Below are positions 1-5,684 of a stretch of 7,438 bases of DNA, in pieces (position 1 is the first letter of the stretch; each line of letters begins with the position of its first letter). Where the stretch lies: assembly GCA_021850405.1 (NCBI GenBank), contig JAJZMA010000100.1, forward strand, positions 1 to 7,438, read 5' to 3'. The notes below the pieces were generated by a model, which worked only from the letters and a program-made list of their open reading frames with translations, searched no databases and was not told the DNA's origin. Source of the DNA: a bacterium. GTDB lineage: Bacteria > Chloroflexota > Dormibacteria > Aeolococcales > Aeolococcaceae. Made by a program: the position numbers and the translations under genes.

Positions 1-224
1 AGGTTAAGACTCTCGTAGTCACCTTCTGATACTCCCCCGATCCTGGTGGTCACTGCAGCCTTGATTCCAACCGCCTCGGTGCCCCTCCAGAAGGCAATCG
101 GCGCCATGCTCGCCAGGTCCAGGGTAAAGCTGGCAGGTCGCGACTCCCGGCTAGCAGCTGGGCTTATTTCCGCTTGCCGCGTGTCCAGCCGGGCAGCCTT
201 CCCAATGCGGACCCTTGCACTCAT
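1..224 (-). CDS. pgeF: PgeF/YfiH laccase-domain protein, 5' part only (runs off left edge)
   Basis: This is the first 74 codons of a minus-strand gene that continues beyond base 1. Residues 59-74 read TTRIGGVSEGDYESLN, the N-terminal signature of the YfiH family (TTRxGGVSxGxYxSLNLG), also called peptidoglycan editing factor or multicopper polyphenol oxidase domain. Family members are known as cytoplasmic enzymes that remove mis-incorporated residues from UDP-MurNAc peptide precursors, and some act as purine nucleoside phosphorylases; the catalytic His/Cys residues lie outside the window. I chose the ATG at 224-222 because it overlaps the TGA of the upstream SRPBCC gene (ATGA) and has AGAGGA six bases before it. 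A second ATG at codon 40 (107) would give an N-terminus closer to the family norm, so the first 39 residues, which are Ala/Arg-rich, could be a leader extension or untranslated. Family assignment is firm; the start is less so. Confidence 0.85.
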   Translation of the reverse strand, partial: MSARVRIGKAARLDTRQAEISPAASRESRPASFTLDLASMAPIAFWRGTEAVGIKAAVTTRIGGVSEGDYESLN

Positions 225-733
225 CCGGGGTCCTCTGGCGCGCCAGAGGGAGCTTCAGGCGGTGGTATCGGGCTCTCCAGGGCAAGCTTTTCCAGCAGCT
301 TCAGGGAGCGCTCCATGTTTTTCTTGGTTGTCACCGGGAGGGGGCCAAGCCGCAGCAGCCAGCGTTGATGGTCGCGGCTCAGGTCCCAGGTCTCCCGGAC
401 CAGGGTTGAAGCGTCGCGTGCTTCCAGCTCGTACCGCCAGATCCGGCCCCCAATCAGCCGTCCAAGGCCCGAGGAGACCGTAGTCTGCCATGCGATCCTG
501 TGGTCAGGCTCCAGCTCCACAATCCTGTTCATCGTTCTGTAGCCGATACCCTGGCGCATGCTCATTCCAAAGCAGTCACCGAGCTTCAGGGAACGTGGGC
601 TATCTGGTGCAGCCGCCTGGGCCATGCCGGAGCCGTCAAACCTTGGGTGCATGGCAGGGTCAGCGATGAGGCCAAAGAGCCGCTCGGCTGGCGCCGTAAT
701 CTCCCGCTCCACGAAGACTGTGTAACCTTTCAT
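221..733 (-). CDS. SRPBCC family (START-like, polyketide cyclase/dehydrase-like) protein
   Basis: A 170-residue cytoplasmic protein with no signal peptide or membrane segment. The opening, residues 6-16 (FVEREITAPAE) followed by LFGLIADPAMHP, is the usual first beta strand and helix of the SRPBCC/START-like fold. DGSGMAQ, GDCFGMSM, EPDHRIAW and the RIWRYELE...TLVRETWD strands follow in the order seen in the short actinobacterial members of this family. A C-terminal helix (about residues 135-152, KKNMERSLKLLEKLA) caps the hydrophobic cavity, and the last 15 residues are Pro/Ala/Gly-rich and probably disordered. Family members bind hydrophobic ligands or act as cyclases; the ligand cannot be told from sequence. 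The start at 733 has GAGGG eight bases upstream. The gene is first in a unit with pgeF, overlapping it by four bases, and has its own candidate promoter in the divergent region. Family is confident; function is unknown. Confidence 0.88.
   Translation of the reverse strand: MKGYTVFVEREITAPAERLFGLIADPAMHPRFDGSGMAQAAAPDSPRSLKLGDCFGMSMRQGIGYRTMNRIVELEPDHRIAWQTTVSSGLGRLIGGRIWRYELEARDASTLVRETWDLSRDHQRWLLRLGPLPVTTKKNMERSLKLLEKLALESPIPPPEAPSGAPEDPG
231..236 (-). promoter_or_regulatory. Ribosome binding site for pgeF
   Basis: On the minus strand AGAGGA lies six bases upstream of the ATG at 224, inside the last codons of the SRPBCC gene. It supports the ATGA-overlap start over the internal ATG at 107 and suggests that translation is coupled or re-initiated. 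Confidence 0.55.
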
Positions 734-829
734 GCTGCTTTCCCTCTTTTTCTCTCTCCCAGCGGTTGGTGCCTTCCGCCTCGAGCCAGCAAACCCCCCA
801 GGTGCGTCGCCGGGGTGGCCTGCGCTTTC

Positions 830-858
830 ACTCTAACCCAAAGTGCTGCACGGCCCAA
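830..858 (-). promoter_or_regulatory. Candidate sigma-70-type promoter for the SRPBCC-pgeF unit
   Basis: Reading the minus strand, TTGGGC (858-853) is followed after exactly 17 bases by TAGAGT (835-830). The predicted transcription start near 823 gives a 5' untranslated stretch of about 90 bases before the SRPBCC ATG at 733. It lies in the 235-bp divergent region shared with the pepN promoter. Confidence 0.5.
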
Positions 859-952
859 CCGATATTTGGCGGTGGATCTTCCCACCTTGCCGCCCGGCTC
901 AGGCTATGGTTGCCGGAGACTGTCCGTTCCCTCCCATGCCAGGGCTCCCAGG

Positions 953-961
953 TGGGATACT
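953..961 (+). promoter_or_regulatory. Extended -10 promoter for pepN, implying a leaderless transcript
   Basis: TGG (953-955) directly precedes GATACT (956-961), an extended -10 arrangement. The last T of the hexamer is eight bases before the A of the pepN ATG at 969, so transcription would start at or next to the start codon. There is no Shine-Dalgarno-like purine run before this ATG, and no convincing -35 box at the expected distance. Confidence 0.5.
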
Positions 962-968
962 TGCCTGC

Positions 969-3560
969 ATGAGTAGAGATGTACTTTCCCGGGACGAGGC
1001 AGAGCAGCGGGCTGCCACCATATCGGCGCTGCGGTATGCAGTCCACCTGGACCTTTCTGACAGCATGCAGGCGGAGACTTTTACTGCGACACTGGCCGCC
1101 ACTTTCGACAGCCAGGAAGGAGCATCCACTTTCCTGGATTTTGAGGGCCGGTCAGCAGAGGCCTGGCTGAATGGCAAAAAACTGCCAGCCAGCGCCTTTG
1201 ACGGAAAGCGGATAGCATTGTCCGGCCTTCGCGCAAAAGGTAACGAACTGAAAGTTGTCGGGCAGGCGGAATACCACTCAGACGGCGTTGGCCTGCATCG
1301 CATCCAGGATCCTGCAGATGGTTCCGTTTATCTCTATACGCATAGCGAGCCGTTCGATGCCCACCTGTTTTTTCCATGCTTTGACCAGCCAGATATCAAG
1401 GCTCCGCTCACGATGTCAGTTACTGCTCCCTCTACCTGGAAAGTCATCGGAAACAGCGTTGAGGCGCGCACCGAAGCAGCACCAGATGGAAAGACAACCC
1501 ACCATTTCGCAACCACCAGGACCATATCCACCTATCTGGATGCCCTGGTTGCTGGCCCTTACGAGAGTGTGTCTGCAGATTATGTGAGCATACCGACTGG
1601 CGCGGTTACGCCCATGCGGCTCCTTTGCCGCAAATCCATGATGCCCTACCTGGAAAAGGATGAGATCTTTGAGATTACGCGCCAGGGCCTGCAATTTTTT
1701 GAGGAATTTTTCGGTATTCCGTACCCATTCGAGAAGTACGACCAGGTATTTGTGGCAGAGTTCAACATGGGAGCCATGGAGAACCCGGGGTGTGTGACAT
1801 TCAATGAGGGCTACCTGTTTCGATCCCGGGTGACCGAAGCTGGACGTGGCTCGCGGGCATCGGTGATCCTGCACGAGATGGCACATATGTGGTTTGGGGA
1901 TCTGGTGACCATGAAATGGTGGGATGATCTCTGGCTGAACGAGAGCTTTGCGACTTTCATGTCGGTTATTGCCCAGATGGAAGCTACCCGATTTCCCATG
2001 GCATGGCGGTCATTTGCAGAGCGGGTAAAGGGATCTGTGGCAGCAGATCAGCTGTCAACCACGCATCCAATTGTTGCTGACGCCTTCAATACGGAGGTGG
2101 CGCAGCAGAATTTTGATGGCATTACCTACGGCAAGGGAGCTGCAACGCTGCGCCAGCTGTACGCATGGGTCGGCAGGGATGCGTTCCAGGCTGGGGTTAG
2201 CAAGTATCTCAAGGCACATTCATGGGGTAACGCTACGCTCGCGGATTTCATGGATGAGCTGGGCCGCGCGTCGGGCCGGGATATGTCTTACTGGAGGGAT
2301 AGCTGGCTAAAGACCTCCGGGATCAACACCCTGACCCCGGAAGTACAGTTTCGGGATGGGAAGATTGCTTCCCTCATCGTGCGACAGACAGCAGAGCCGG
2401 CACGCCCGACGCTGCGCCCTCACCGCATTGGGGTTGGCCTTTTCTCCCGGGACGGGAGCGGCAAACTGGTCTGGACAAAGACAGTTGAGGTGGATCTGGA
2501 CGGTGAGGCAACTGATGTAAGCGCTGCTCTTGCGGGCGAGAGCGCGGACGCACTCCTGCTCAATGACGGGAACCTGACCTTTGCCAAGGTGAACCTGGAC
2601 AGCCAGTCGCGGGAGCAGTTTCTTGCAGGCGTTGATGCGGTCCAGGATCCGCTTCGAAGGAAGGGCATTGCTGATGCCATGTGGGAGATGGTCAGGGATG
2701 CAGCGCTGCCAGCGCGAAGCTACATCTCCTTTCTTTACTGCGCCCTTGCATCCGAGCCAGACGTGGATGCGCTAAAAGCAGATCTTGCCAGTATCGCTAC
2801 TGCCATTGGTTACGCCCATCCCTCGGCAAGAGCGACCCTTAGGCGCGATATGGCCAGTTTCTGCCGCACCAGGATGGAGAACGCCACCGCTGGTAGCGAT
2901 GAGCAGCTGGTCTTTGCCCAGGAGTACTTTGCCCATGCGGATGAGAGGGCCGACGTGGAGCGGTTCGAGCGGATTCTGGCCGGTGCCGAGACGGTTCCCG
3001 GACTTGTGCTCGATCCGGCGGTGCGATGGGCGCTTGCTTCGGTCATCGCTGAGAAGGGCAGTCGACCCGAGCGCACTGTGGCCCGTGAAGAGTCGCTGGA
3101 CGCCACCGACTTTGGACAGAGAAACGCAGCGGCGCTGCGTGCTTCCTACCCGTCTGCAGCGGCCAAGGCGCGGGCCTGGTCCATCCTGACGCGCGCCCCT
3201 GGGGAGAAATCACTAAAGCTGCTGCAGGCAGTTGCATCAGGTTTCCAGCGGTGGGGGCAGGATCACTTGACCCGCCCATATACCCCGGGGAGATATGAGC
3301 GGCTGGTATCGAACTGGTGGCAGCAGCTCTCTCCTGACCGGGCCAAGGCTTTGACCACTGGGCTCTTCCCTGCAGCCCATGGCGACCAGACGCTTGGCAT
3401 CGCACTTGCCGACCGTCTGATAGCAAAGGGTGGCCTGCCTGCTCCTGCGGTTCGAGTACTTACCGAAACCAGGGAGAATCTGGTGCGTGTCCAGCGCGCC
3501 CAGGCCCTGGACCTTTTGTCTGCACCAAAGTCGCAAGGCCTGCAGCAAAACCAGCTCTGA
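969..3560 (+). CDS. pepN: Aminopeptidase N, M1 family zinc metallopeptidase
   Basis: An 863-residue zinc aminopeptidase that releases N-terminal residues from peptides in the cytoplasm, for amino acid recycling. Visible M1 hallmarks are FDQPDIKA (residues 138-145), the exopeptidase motif GAMEN (268-272), the zinc site HEMAH (302-306) with the third ligand E325 after exactly 18 residues, and Y387 in GITYGKG as transition-state tyrosine. The order is N-terminal beta domain (about 1-200), thermolysin-like catalytic domain (about 200-450), then a long ERAP1-C-like helical domain to the end. Length fits actinobacterial PepN (about 850). The frame is open upstream to 843, but the ATG at 969 was chosen because MSRDVLSRDEAEQRA matches the normal N-terminus of these enzymes and a -10 box sits just before it. 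There is no signal peptide. All catalytic residues are present, so it should be active. It is apparently monocistronic, with 128 bases to the next gene. Confidence 0.95.
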   Translation: MSRDVLSRDEAEQRAATISALRYAVHLDLSDSMQAETFTATLAATFDSQEGASTFLDFEGRSAEAWLNGKKLPASAFDGKRIALSGLRAKGNELKVVGQAEYHSDGVGLHRIQDPADGSVYLYTHSEPFDAHLFFPCFDQPDIKAPLTMSVTAPSTWKVIGNSVEARTEAAPDGKTTHHFATTRTISTYLDALVAGPYESVSADYVSIPTGAVTPMRLLCRKSMMPYLEKDEIFEITRQGLQFFEEFFGIPYPFEKYDQVFVAEFNMGAMENPGCVTFNEGYLFRSRVTEAGRGSRASVILHEMAHMWFGDLVTMKWWDDLWLNESFATFMSVIAQMEATRFPMAWRSFAERVKGSVAADQLSTTHPIVADAFNTEVAQQNFDGITYGKGAATLRQLYAWVGRDAFQAGVSKYLKAHSWGNATLADFMDELGRASGRDMSYWRDSWLKTSGINTLTPEVQFRDGKIASLIVRQTAEPARPTLRPHRIGVGLFSRDGSGKLVWTKTVEVDLDGEATDVSAALAGESADALLLNDGNLTFAKVNLDSQSREQFLAGVDAVQDPLRRKGIADAMWEMVRDAALPARSYISFLYCALASEPDVDALKADLASIATAIGYAHPSARATLRRDMASFCRTRMENATAGSDEQLVFAQEYFAHADERADVERFERILAGAETVPGLVLDPAVRWALASVIAEKGSRPERTVAREESLDATDFGQRNAAALRASYPSAAAKARAWSILTRAPGEKSLKLLQAVASGFQRWGQDHLTRPYTPGRYERLVSNWWQQLSPDRAKALTTGLFPAAHGDQTLGIALADRLIAKGGLPAPAVRVLTETRENLVRVQRAQALDLLSAPKSQGLQQNQL

Positions 3561-3616
3561 CACGATCTGGGTCGCCTGGCCAGCCATTCCTGCGCCTCTA
3601 TGGCGTGATGATCACA

Positions 3617-3632
3617 GTAGCGCTACGTAGCG
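3617..3632. repeat. Two overlapping perfect palindromes (possible operator)
   Basis: GTAGCGCTAC (3617-3626) and CGCTACGTAGCG (3621-3632) are each perfectly self-complementary and share six bases; GTAGCG occurs twice as a direct repeat. The site is 45 bp upstream of the -10 box of the propeller gene. There is no T-run, so it is not an intrinsic terminator for pepN. A regulator binding site is possible but unproven. Confidence 0.35.
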
Positions 3633-3655
3633 GACACAGGTTGGTTGGCACTGCG

Positions 3656-3682
3656 TTGTCGCGGCCGCTTTGCGGCTAGCAT
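3656..3682 (+). promoter_or_regulatory. Candidate promoter for the propeller gene, leaderless arrangement
   Basis: TTGTCG (3656-3661) and TAGCAT (3677-3682) are separated by 15 bases, shorter than the usual 17. The last T of TAGCAT is seven bases before the A of the ATG at 3689, so transcription would begin at the start codon. No Shine-Dalgarno sequence is present before this ATG. Confidence 0.45.
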
Positions 3683-3688
3683 GATTGT

Positions 3689-3760
3689 ATGTACAGGAAG
3701 CCGGGCTGGAAGCTAGCGGTAGCGCTCTGCGCGCTGTTCTCCACCACTGTCGGATATGCC
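3689..3760 (+). other. Sec signal peptide coding segment
   Basis: Codons 1-24 encode a basic n-region (RKPGWK), a hydrophobic core of about 14 residues and a small-residue end (VGYA). Cleavage is most likely after Ala24. There is a Cys at 14 inside the core, but the preceding residues (VAL) and its position do not make a lipobox, so it is not a lipoprotein. Confidence 0.75.
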
Positions 3761-5311
3761 TTTACTCTCAGCGCCACGATCTGGGGGAGCCAGGATTCTG
3801 CCAACCCTGGTACGGGTGCGGAGTTTCTTTCCGTTGCCTGTGCCTCTCCGCTTTCCTGCTGGGCGGCAGGGTACTCAGTCGACAGTAGCGGCGTGGACCA
3901 GCCACTCATAGAAAGCTGGGGTACTACCGCCTGGGCGGCACAGACAGCTCCCGTGGAAGGCACCTACAGCAATGTGCTGACAGGGATCTCCTGCAACTCT
4001 GCCACCAGCTGTGTTGCCGTTGGCTACTACAGCAATGGCACGATAGACCTGCCGCTGGCTGAGATCTGGAACGGGTCTTCCTGGACCCTGAGCTTGCCGC
4101 CCGCACAAGGGACTGGAGCCAATGAGCTGCTTGGGGTGTCATGCCCTTCCGGGGCTACCGGTTGTGTAGCGGTTGGGTATTACAACAACGGCACAGTGAA
4201 CCAGCCGCTCTCGGAAGAGTGGAGTGGTTCTGCCTGGACCATCTATCTCCCAGCCACAGAGAGCAGCACTGTGGTAAACGAGCTGCTTTCAGTCTCCTGC
4301 ACTGCTGTTACTGCGTGCATCGGGGTGGGGTATTACAGCAACGGCACGGTTAACCAGAATCTGGCCGAAAGCTGGGCCAGTTCAGCCTGGACCCTCATGA
4401 CGCCGCTCAACGAGGGAACCGGTGAGGCCAATGAGCTAACCGGTGTCTCCTGTGTGGCTTCCTACTGCATGGCGGTTGGCTACTATAACAACGGCACCGC
4501 AAACCGCAACTATGCGGAAGCATGGACCACAGCGTGGACCACCGAGCTGCCAACCAATCTGGGCACTGCTGACATACTGACTGGTGTTTACTGCCTATCT
4601 TCCACCAGTTGCTATGCAACTGGCTATTACCTGAATTCCACCAGCGCTTATCGCGTAGTGTCAGAGAGCTGGAGTGGCACCTCCTGGGCAAGCGTGAAAA
4701 GCCAGGAATCTGGTACTGACACCTATATGTACGGGGTCACCTGCGCGGTGGCACTGGACTGTTGGGAGGTTGGCTATTACGTCAATACAGCGGGTGCAGA
4801 CTTGACATTCACGGACCAGTACGGCATGACATCAGATTCGACTGCCACCATTACGCCGGTTGCCGGTACTCTTGCCTTTGCCTCCACACCAGCTTCCCTG
4901 ACCTTTTCCCCAGTTACCCTGGATGGCCTTAACCAGACCAGCACAGCTACGGAGGCTCTGGATATAGGCGACGCTACCGGATCTGGAAACGGCTGGAATG
5001 TACAGCTGCTGGCGACCACGTTCACCAATGCGAATGGAGACACGCTTGCTGCCGCAGATCTTACGGTTGGCACCCCCACAGTTGCCTGCGACACTGGCTC
5101 AACCTGCCTGCTTGCAAGCCCGCTTGGCTCTTATTCTGCTTTTTCCTTTGCAAGTGCAATTGCTGCTTCAGAGCCGCTTGTTTCTGCTCCTGCTGCAACC
5201 GGCATGGGCGATCAGACGGTCAGCATTCCCTGGACCATGTCGTTCCCCTCAAGCACCTATGCTGGCACCTACAGTTCTACCTTCACGCTGACCCTGGTCA
5301 GTGGACCCTGA
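3689..5311 (+). CDS. Exported seven-repeat beta-propeller-like protein with WxL-like C-terminal domain
   Basis: A 540-residue protein of unknown function. MYRKPGWK, a hydrophobic stretch (LAVALCALFSTTVGYA) and a likely cleavage after residue 24 form a Sec-type signal peptide. Residues 46 to about 380 are seven tandem repeats of about 50 residues, with consensus LxGVSCxSxxxC.AVGYYxNGT..xLAExWxGSxWT. Each has a Cys pair 5-7 positions apart (51/57, 102/108, 152/159, 204/210, 255/260, 302/308, 352/358). Seven such units suggest a seven-bladed beta-propeller with small intrablade disulfides. From about 395 to the end is a Thr/Ser/Ala-rich beta domain with another Cys pair (467/473), ending TYAGTYSSTFTLTLVSGP, which resembles WxL-type surface domains. 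There is no LPxTG sorting signal or C-terminal membrane anchor, so it is secreted or non-covalently wall-bound. I recall similar uncharacterised repeats in soil Actinomycetota and relatives. ORF and export are confident; the fold is inferred. Confidence 0.9.
   Translation: MYRKPGWKLAVALCALFSTTVGYAFTLSATIWGSQDSANPGTGAEFLSVACASPLSCWAAGYSVDSSGVDQPLIESWGTTAWAAQTAPVEGTYSNVLTGISCNSATSCVAVGYYSNGTIDLPLAEIWNGSSWTLSLPPAQGTGANELLGVSCPSGATGCVAVGYYNNGTVNQPLSEEWSGSAWTIYLPATESSTVVNELLSVSCTAVTACIGVGYYSNGTVNQNLAESWASSAWTLMTPLNEGTGEANELTGVSCVASYCMAVGYYNNGTANRNYAEAWTTAWTTELPTNLGTADILTGVYCLSSTSCYATGYYLNSTSAYRVVSESWSGTSWASVKSQESGTDTYMYGVTCAVALDCWEVGYYVNTAGADLTFTDQYGMTSDSTATITPVAGTLAFASTPASLTFSPVTLDGLNQTSTATEALDIGDATGSGNGWNVQLLATTFTNANGDTLAAADLTVGTPTVACDTGSTCLLASPLGSYSAFSFASAIAASEPLVSAPAATGMGDQTVSIPWTMSFPSSTYAGTYSSTFTLTLVSGP
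3824..4828 (+). repeat. Seven tandem coding repeats of about 150 bp (propeller blades)
   Basis: Repeat units begin near residues 46, 97, 147, 199, 250, 297 and 347. Blades 2-5 are the most alike: at DNA level they share GTTGGCTACTA / GTTGGGTATTA-type segments followed by AACGGCAC. Blades 1, 6 and 7 are more divergent. The seventh lacks the terminal W-[ST]-x-x-x-P strand, while the N-terminus (residues 31-45, IWGSQDSANPGTGAE) looks like that missing strand, as in a propeller closed by pairing of its two ends. Confidence 0.75.
4871..5308 (+). other. WxL-like C-terminal beta domain segment
   Basis: Residues about 395-540 carry GNGWNVQLLATTFTNANG, a Cys pair at 467/473, TGMGDQTVSIPWTMS and the ending YAGTYSSTFTLTLVSGP. 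Classical WxL domains have two Trp-x-Leu motifs near these places. Here the first reads WNVQL and the second has Leu in place of Trp (FTLTL), so this is a degenerate or divergent version. In Firmicutes such domains bind the cell wall non-covalently; that role here is inference. Confidence 0.5.
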
Positions 5312-5326
5312 TCCCTGATCCCTGAG
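5306..5326. repeat. Triple heptamer repeat across the stop codon of the propeller gene
   Basis: CCCTGAT, CCCTGAT and CCCTGAG lie end to end. The first contains the TGA stop of the upstream gene, and the next two place TGA in the other two frames, so all three plus-strand frames are closed within 17 bases. Confidence 0.7.
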
Positions 5327-5359
5327 AGCGGTGGGGACAGGGTGCGGCAGCTGTCAGGG
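5320..5359. terminator. Weak hairpin region between the convergent propeller and tRNA genes
   Basis: CCCTG (5320-5324) can pair with CAGGG (5338-5342), or CCCTGA (5320-5325) with TCAGGG (5354-5359). Neither is followed by a T-run on the plus strand, so this is at best a weak or Rho-assisted terminator. Confidence 0.2.
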
Positions 5360-5412
5360 CGAGACATGCTTTCTGGACCAGGGTTGTTTGTTGGCTGGAG
5401 CCTTCTTCTGGG

Positions 5413-5431
5413 GGCTGCTCCTGCGGCAGCC
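5413..5431 (-). terminator. GC hairpin just downstream of tRNA-Glu
   Basis: On the minus strand, GGCTGC (5431-5426), a seven-base loop and GCAGCC (5418-5413) form a six-pair GC stem starting nine bases after the tRNA 3' end. No T-run follows, so it may act in 3'-end formation or processing rather than as a classical intrinsic terminator. Confidence 0.3.
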
Positions 5432-5439
5432 GGCCCAAG

Positions 5440-5511
5440 TACCCGCACGGGGAATCGAACCCCGGTTACCACCTTGAAAGGGTGGTGTCCTAACCGTTAG
5501 ACGATGCGGGC
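5440..5511 (-). tRNA. tRNA-Glu (anticodon UUC)
   Basis: A 72-nt minus-strand gene that folds completely. The acceptor stem is GCCCGCA/TGCGGGT (six Watson-Crick pairs plus a terminal G-U), the D arm GTCT-loop-GGAC, the anticodon stem CCACC/GGTGG with loop CTTTCAA (anticodon TTC), the variable loop four bases, and the T arm CGGGG-TTCGATT-CCCCG. The discriminator is A and the 3' CCA is not encoded (CTT follows), so it must be added enzymatically. It decodes GAA and GAG by wobble. The gene lies divergent to gltX, whose product would charge it, and convergent with the propeller gene. Confidence 0.96.
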
Positions 5512-5520
5512 CCCAGAGTG

Positions 5521-5526
5521 ATCGTA
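5521..5526 (-). promoter_or_regulatory. Candidate -10 box for tRNA-Glu
   Basis: On the minus strand TACGAT (5526-5521) ends nine bases before the first tRNA base, giving a transcript with a leader of only a few nucleotides. I see no good -35 box at 16-18 bases. Confidence 0.4.
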
Positions 5527-5559
5527 GACGGTTGGATAAAGGCCGCGCCTGATTCCCGA

Positions 5560-5565
5560 TATACT
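5560..5565 (+). promoter_or_regulatory. Candidate -10 box for the small membrane ORF and gltX
   Basis: TATACT differs from TATAAT at one position. It lies about 120 bases before the ATG at 5685. The nearest -35-like hexamer, TTGGAT (5532-5537), is 22 bases away, too far for a standard promoter, so an activator or a different start may be used. Transcription from here would be divergent to the tRNA, with about 110 bases of leader. Confidence 0.35.
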
Positions 5566-5670
5566 TGTTATTGGTTGCCGATCCTGGGGGGAAGCAGCCG
5601 GCCAGTGTAGGTCCGGAAAGATGATGGCGTGTTGGGGGCGGGGAGTCTCCAGCGCAAAGGGAGAGCAGAT

Positions 5671-5677
5671 AGGTGGG
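5671..5677 (+). promoter_or_regulatory. Ribosome binding site for the small membrane ORF
   Basis: AGGTGGG lies seven bases before the ATG at 5685 and is the main reason for choosing that start over the later in-frame ATG at 5748. Confidence 0.4.
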
Positions 5678-5684
5678 TGATGTG

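Noticed and set aside
46..483. Plus-strand ORF of 145 codons
   Set aside because: It lies opposite the SRPBCC and pgeF genes, has an Ala/Arg/Gly/Pro-rich composition typical of a shadow frame in GC-rich DNA, and has no recognisable domain.
843..968. Upstream extension of pepN (42 more codons)
   Set aside because: The added residues are unlike PepN N-termini and contain the extended -10 box; MSRDVLSRDEAEQRA at 969 fits the family start.
500..976. Plus-strand ORF of 158 codons across the divergent intergenic region
   Set aside because: It overlaps the SRPBCC gene and the pepN start, crosses both promoter candidates and has no family-like motif.
1416..1886. Minus-strand ORF of 156 codons inside pepN
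   Set aside because: It is antisense to the GAMEN and zinc-site coding region, whose protein is clearly conserved; it is a shadow frame.
3661..3668. GCGGCCGC palindrome
   Set aside because: It is an eight-base GC palindrome expected by chance in this composition, with no supporting context.
5440..5511. tRNA gene as an integration (att) site
   Set aside because: No partial tRNA 3'-end duplication, integrase or foreign-looking DNA is visible on either side.
5566..5684. Possible T-box riboswitch upstream of gltX
   Set aside because: I looked for the T-box core (AGGGTGGNACCGCG-like) and a terminator/antiterminator pair and found neither.
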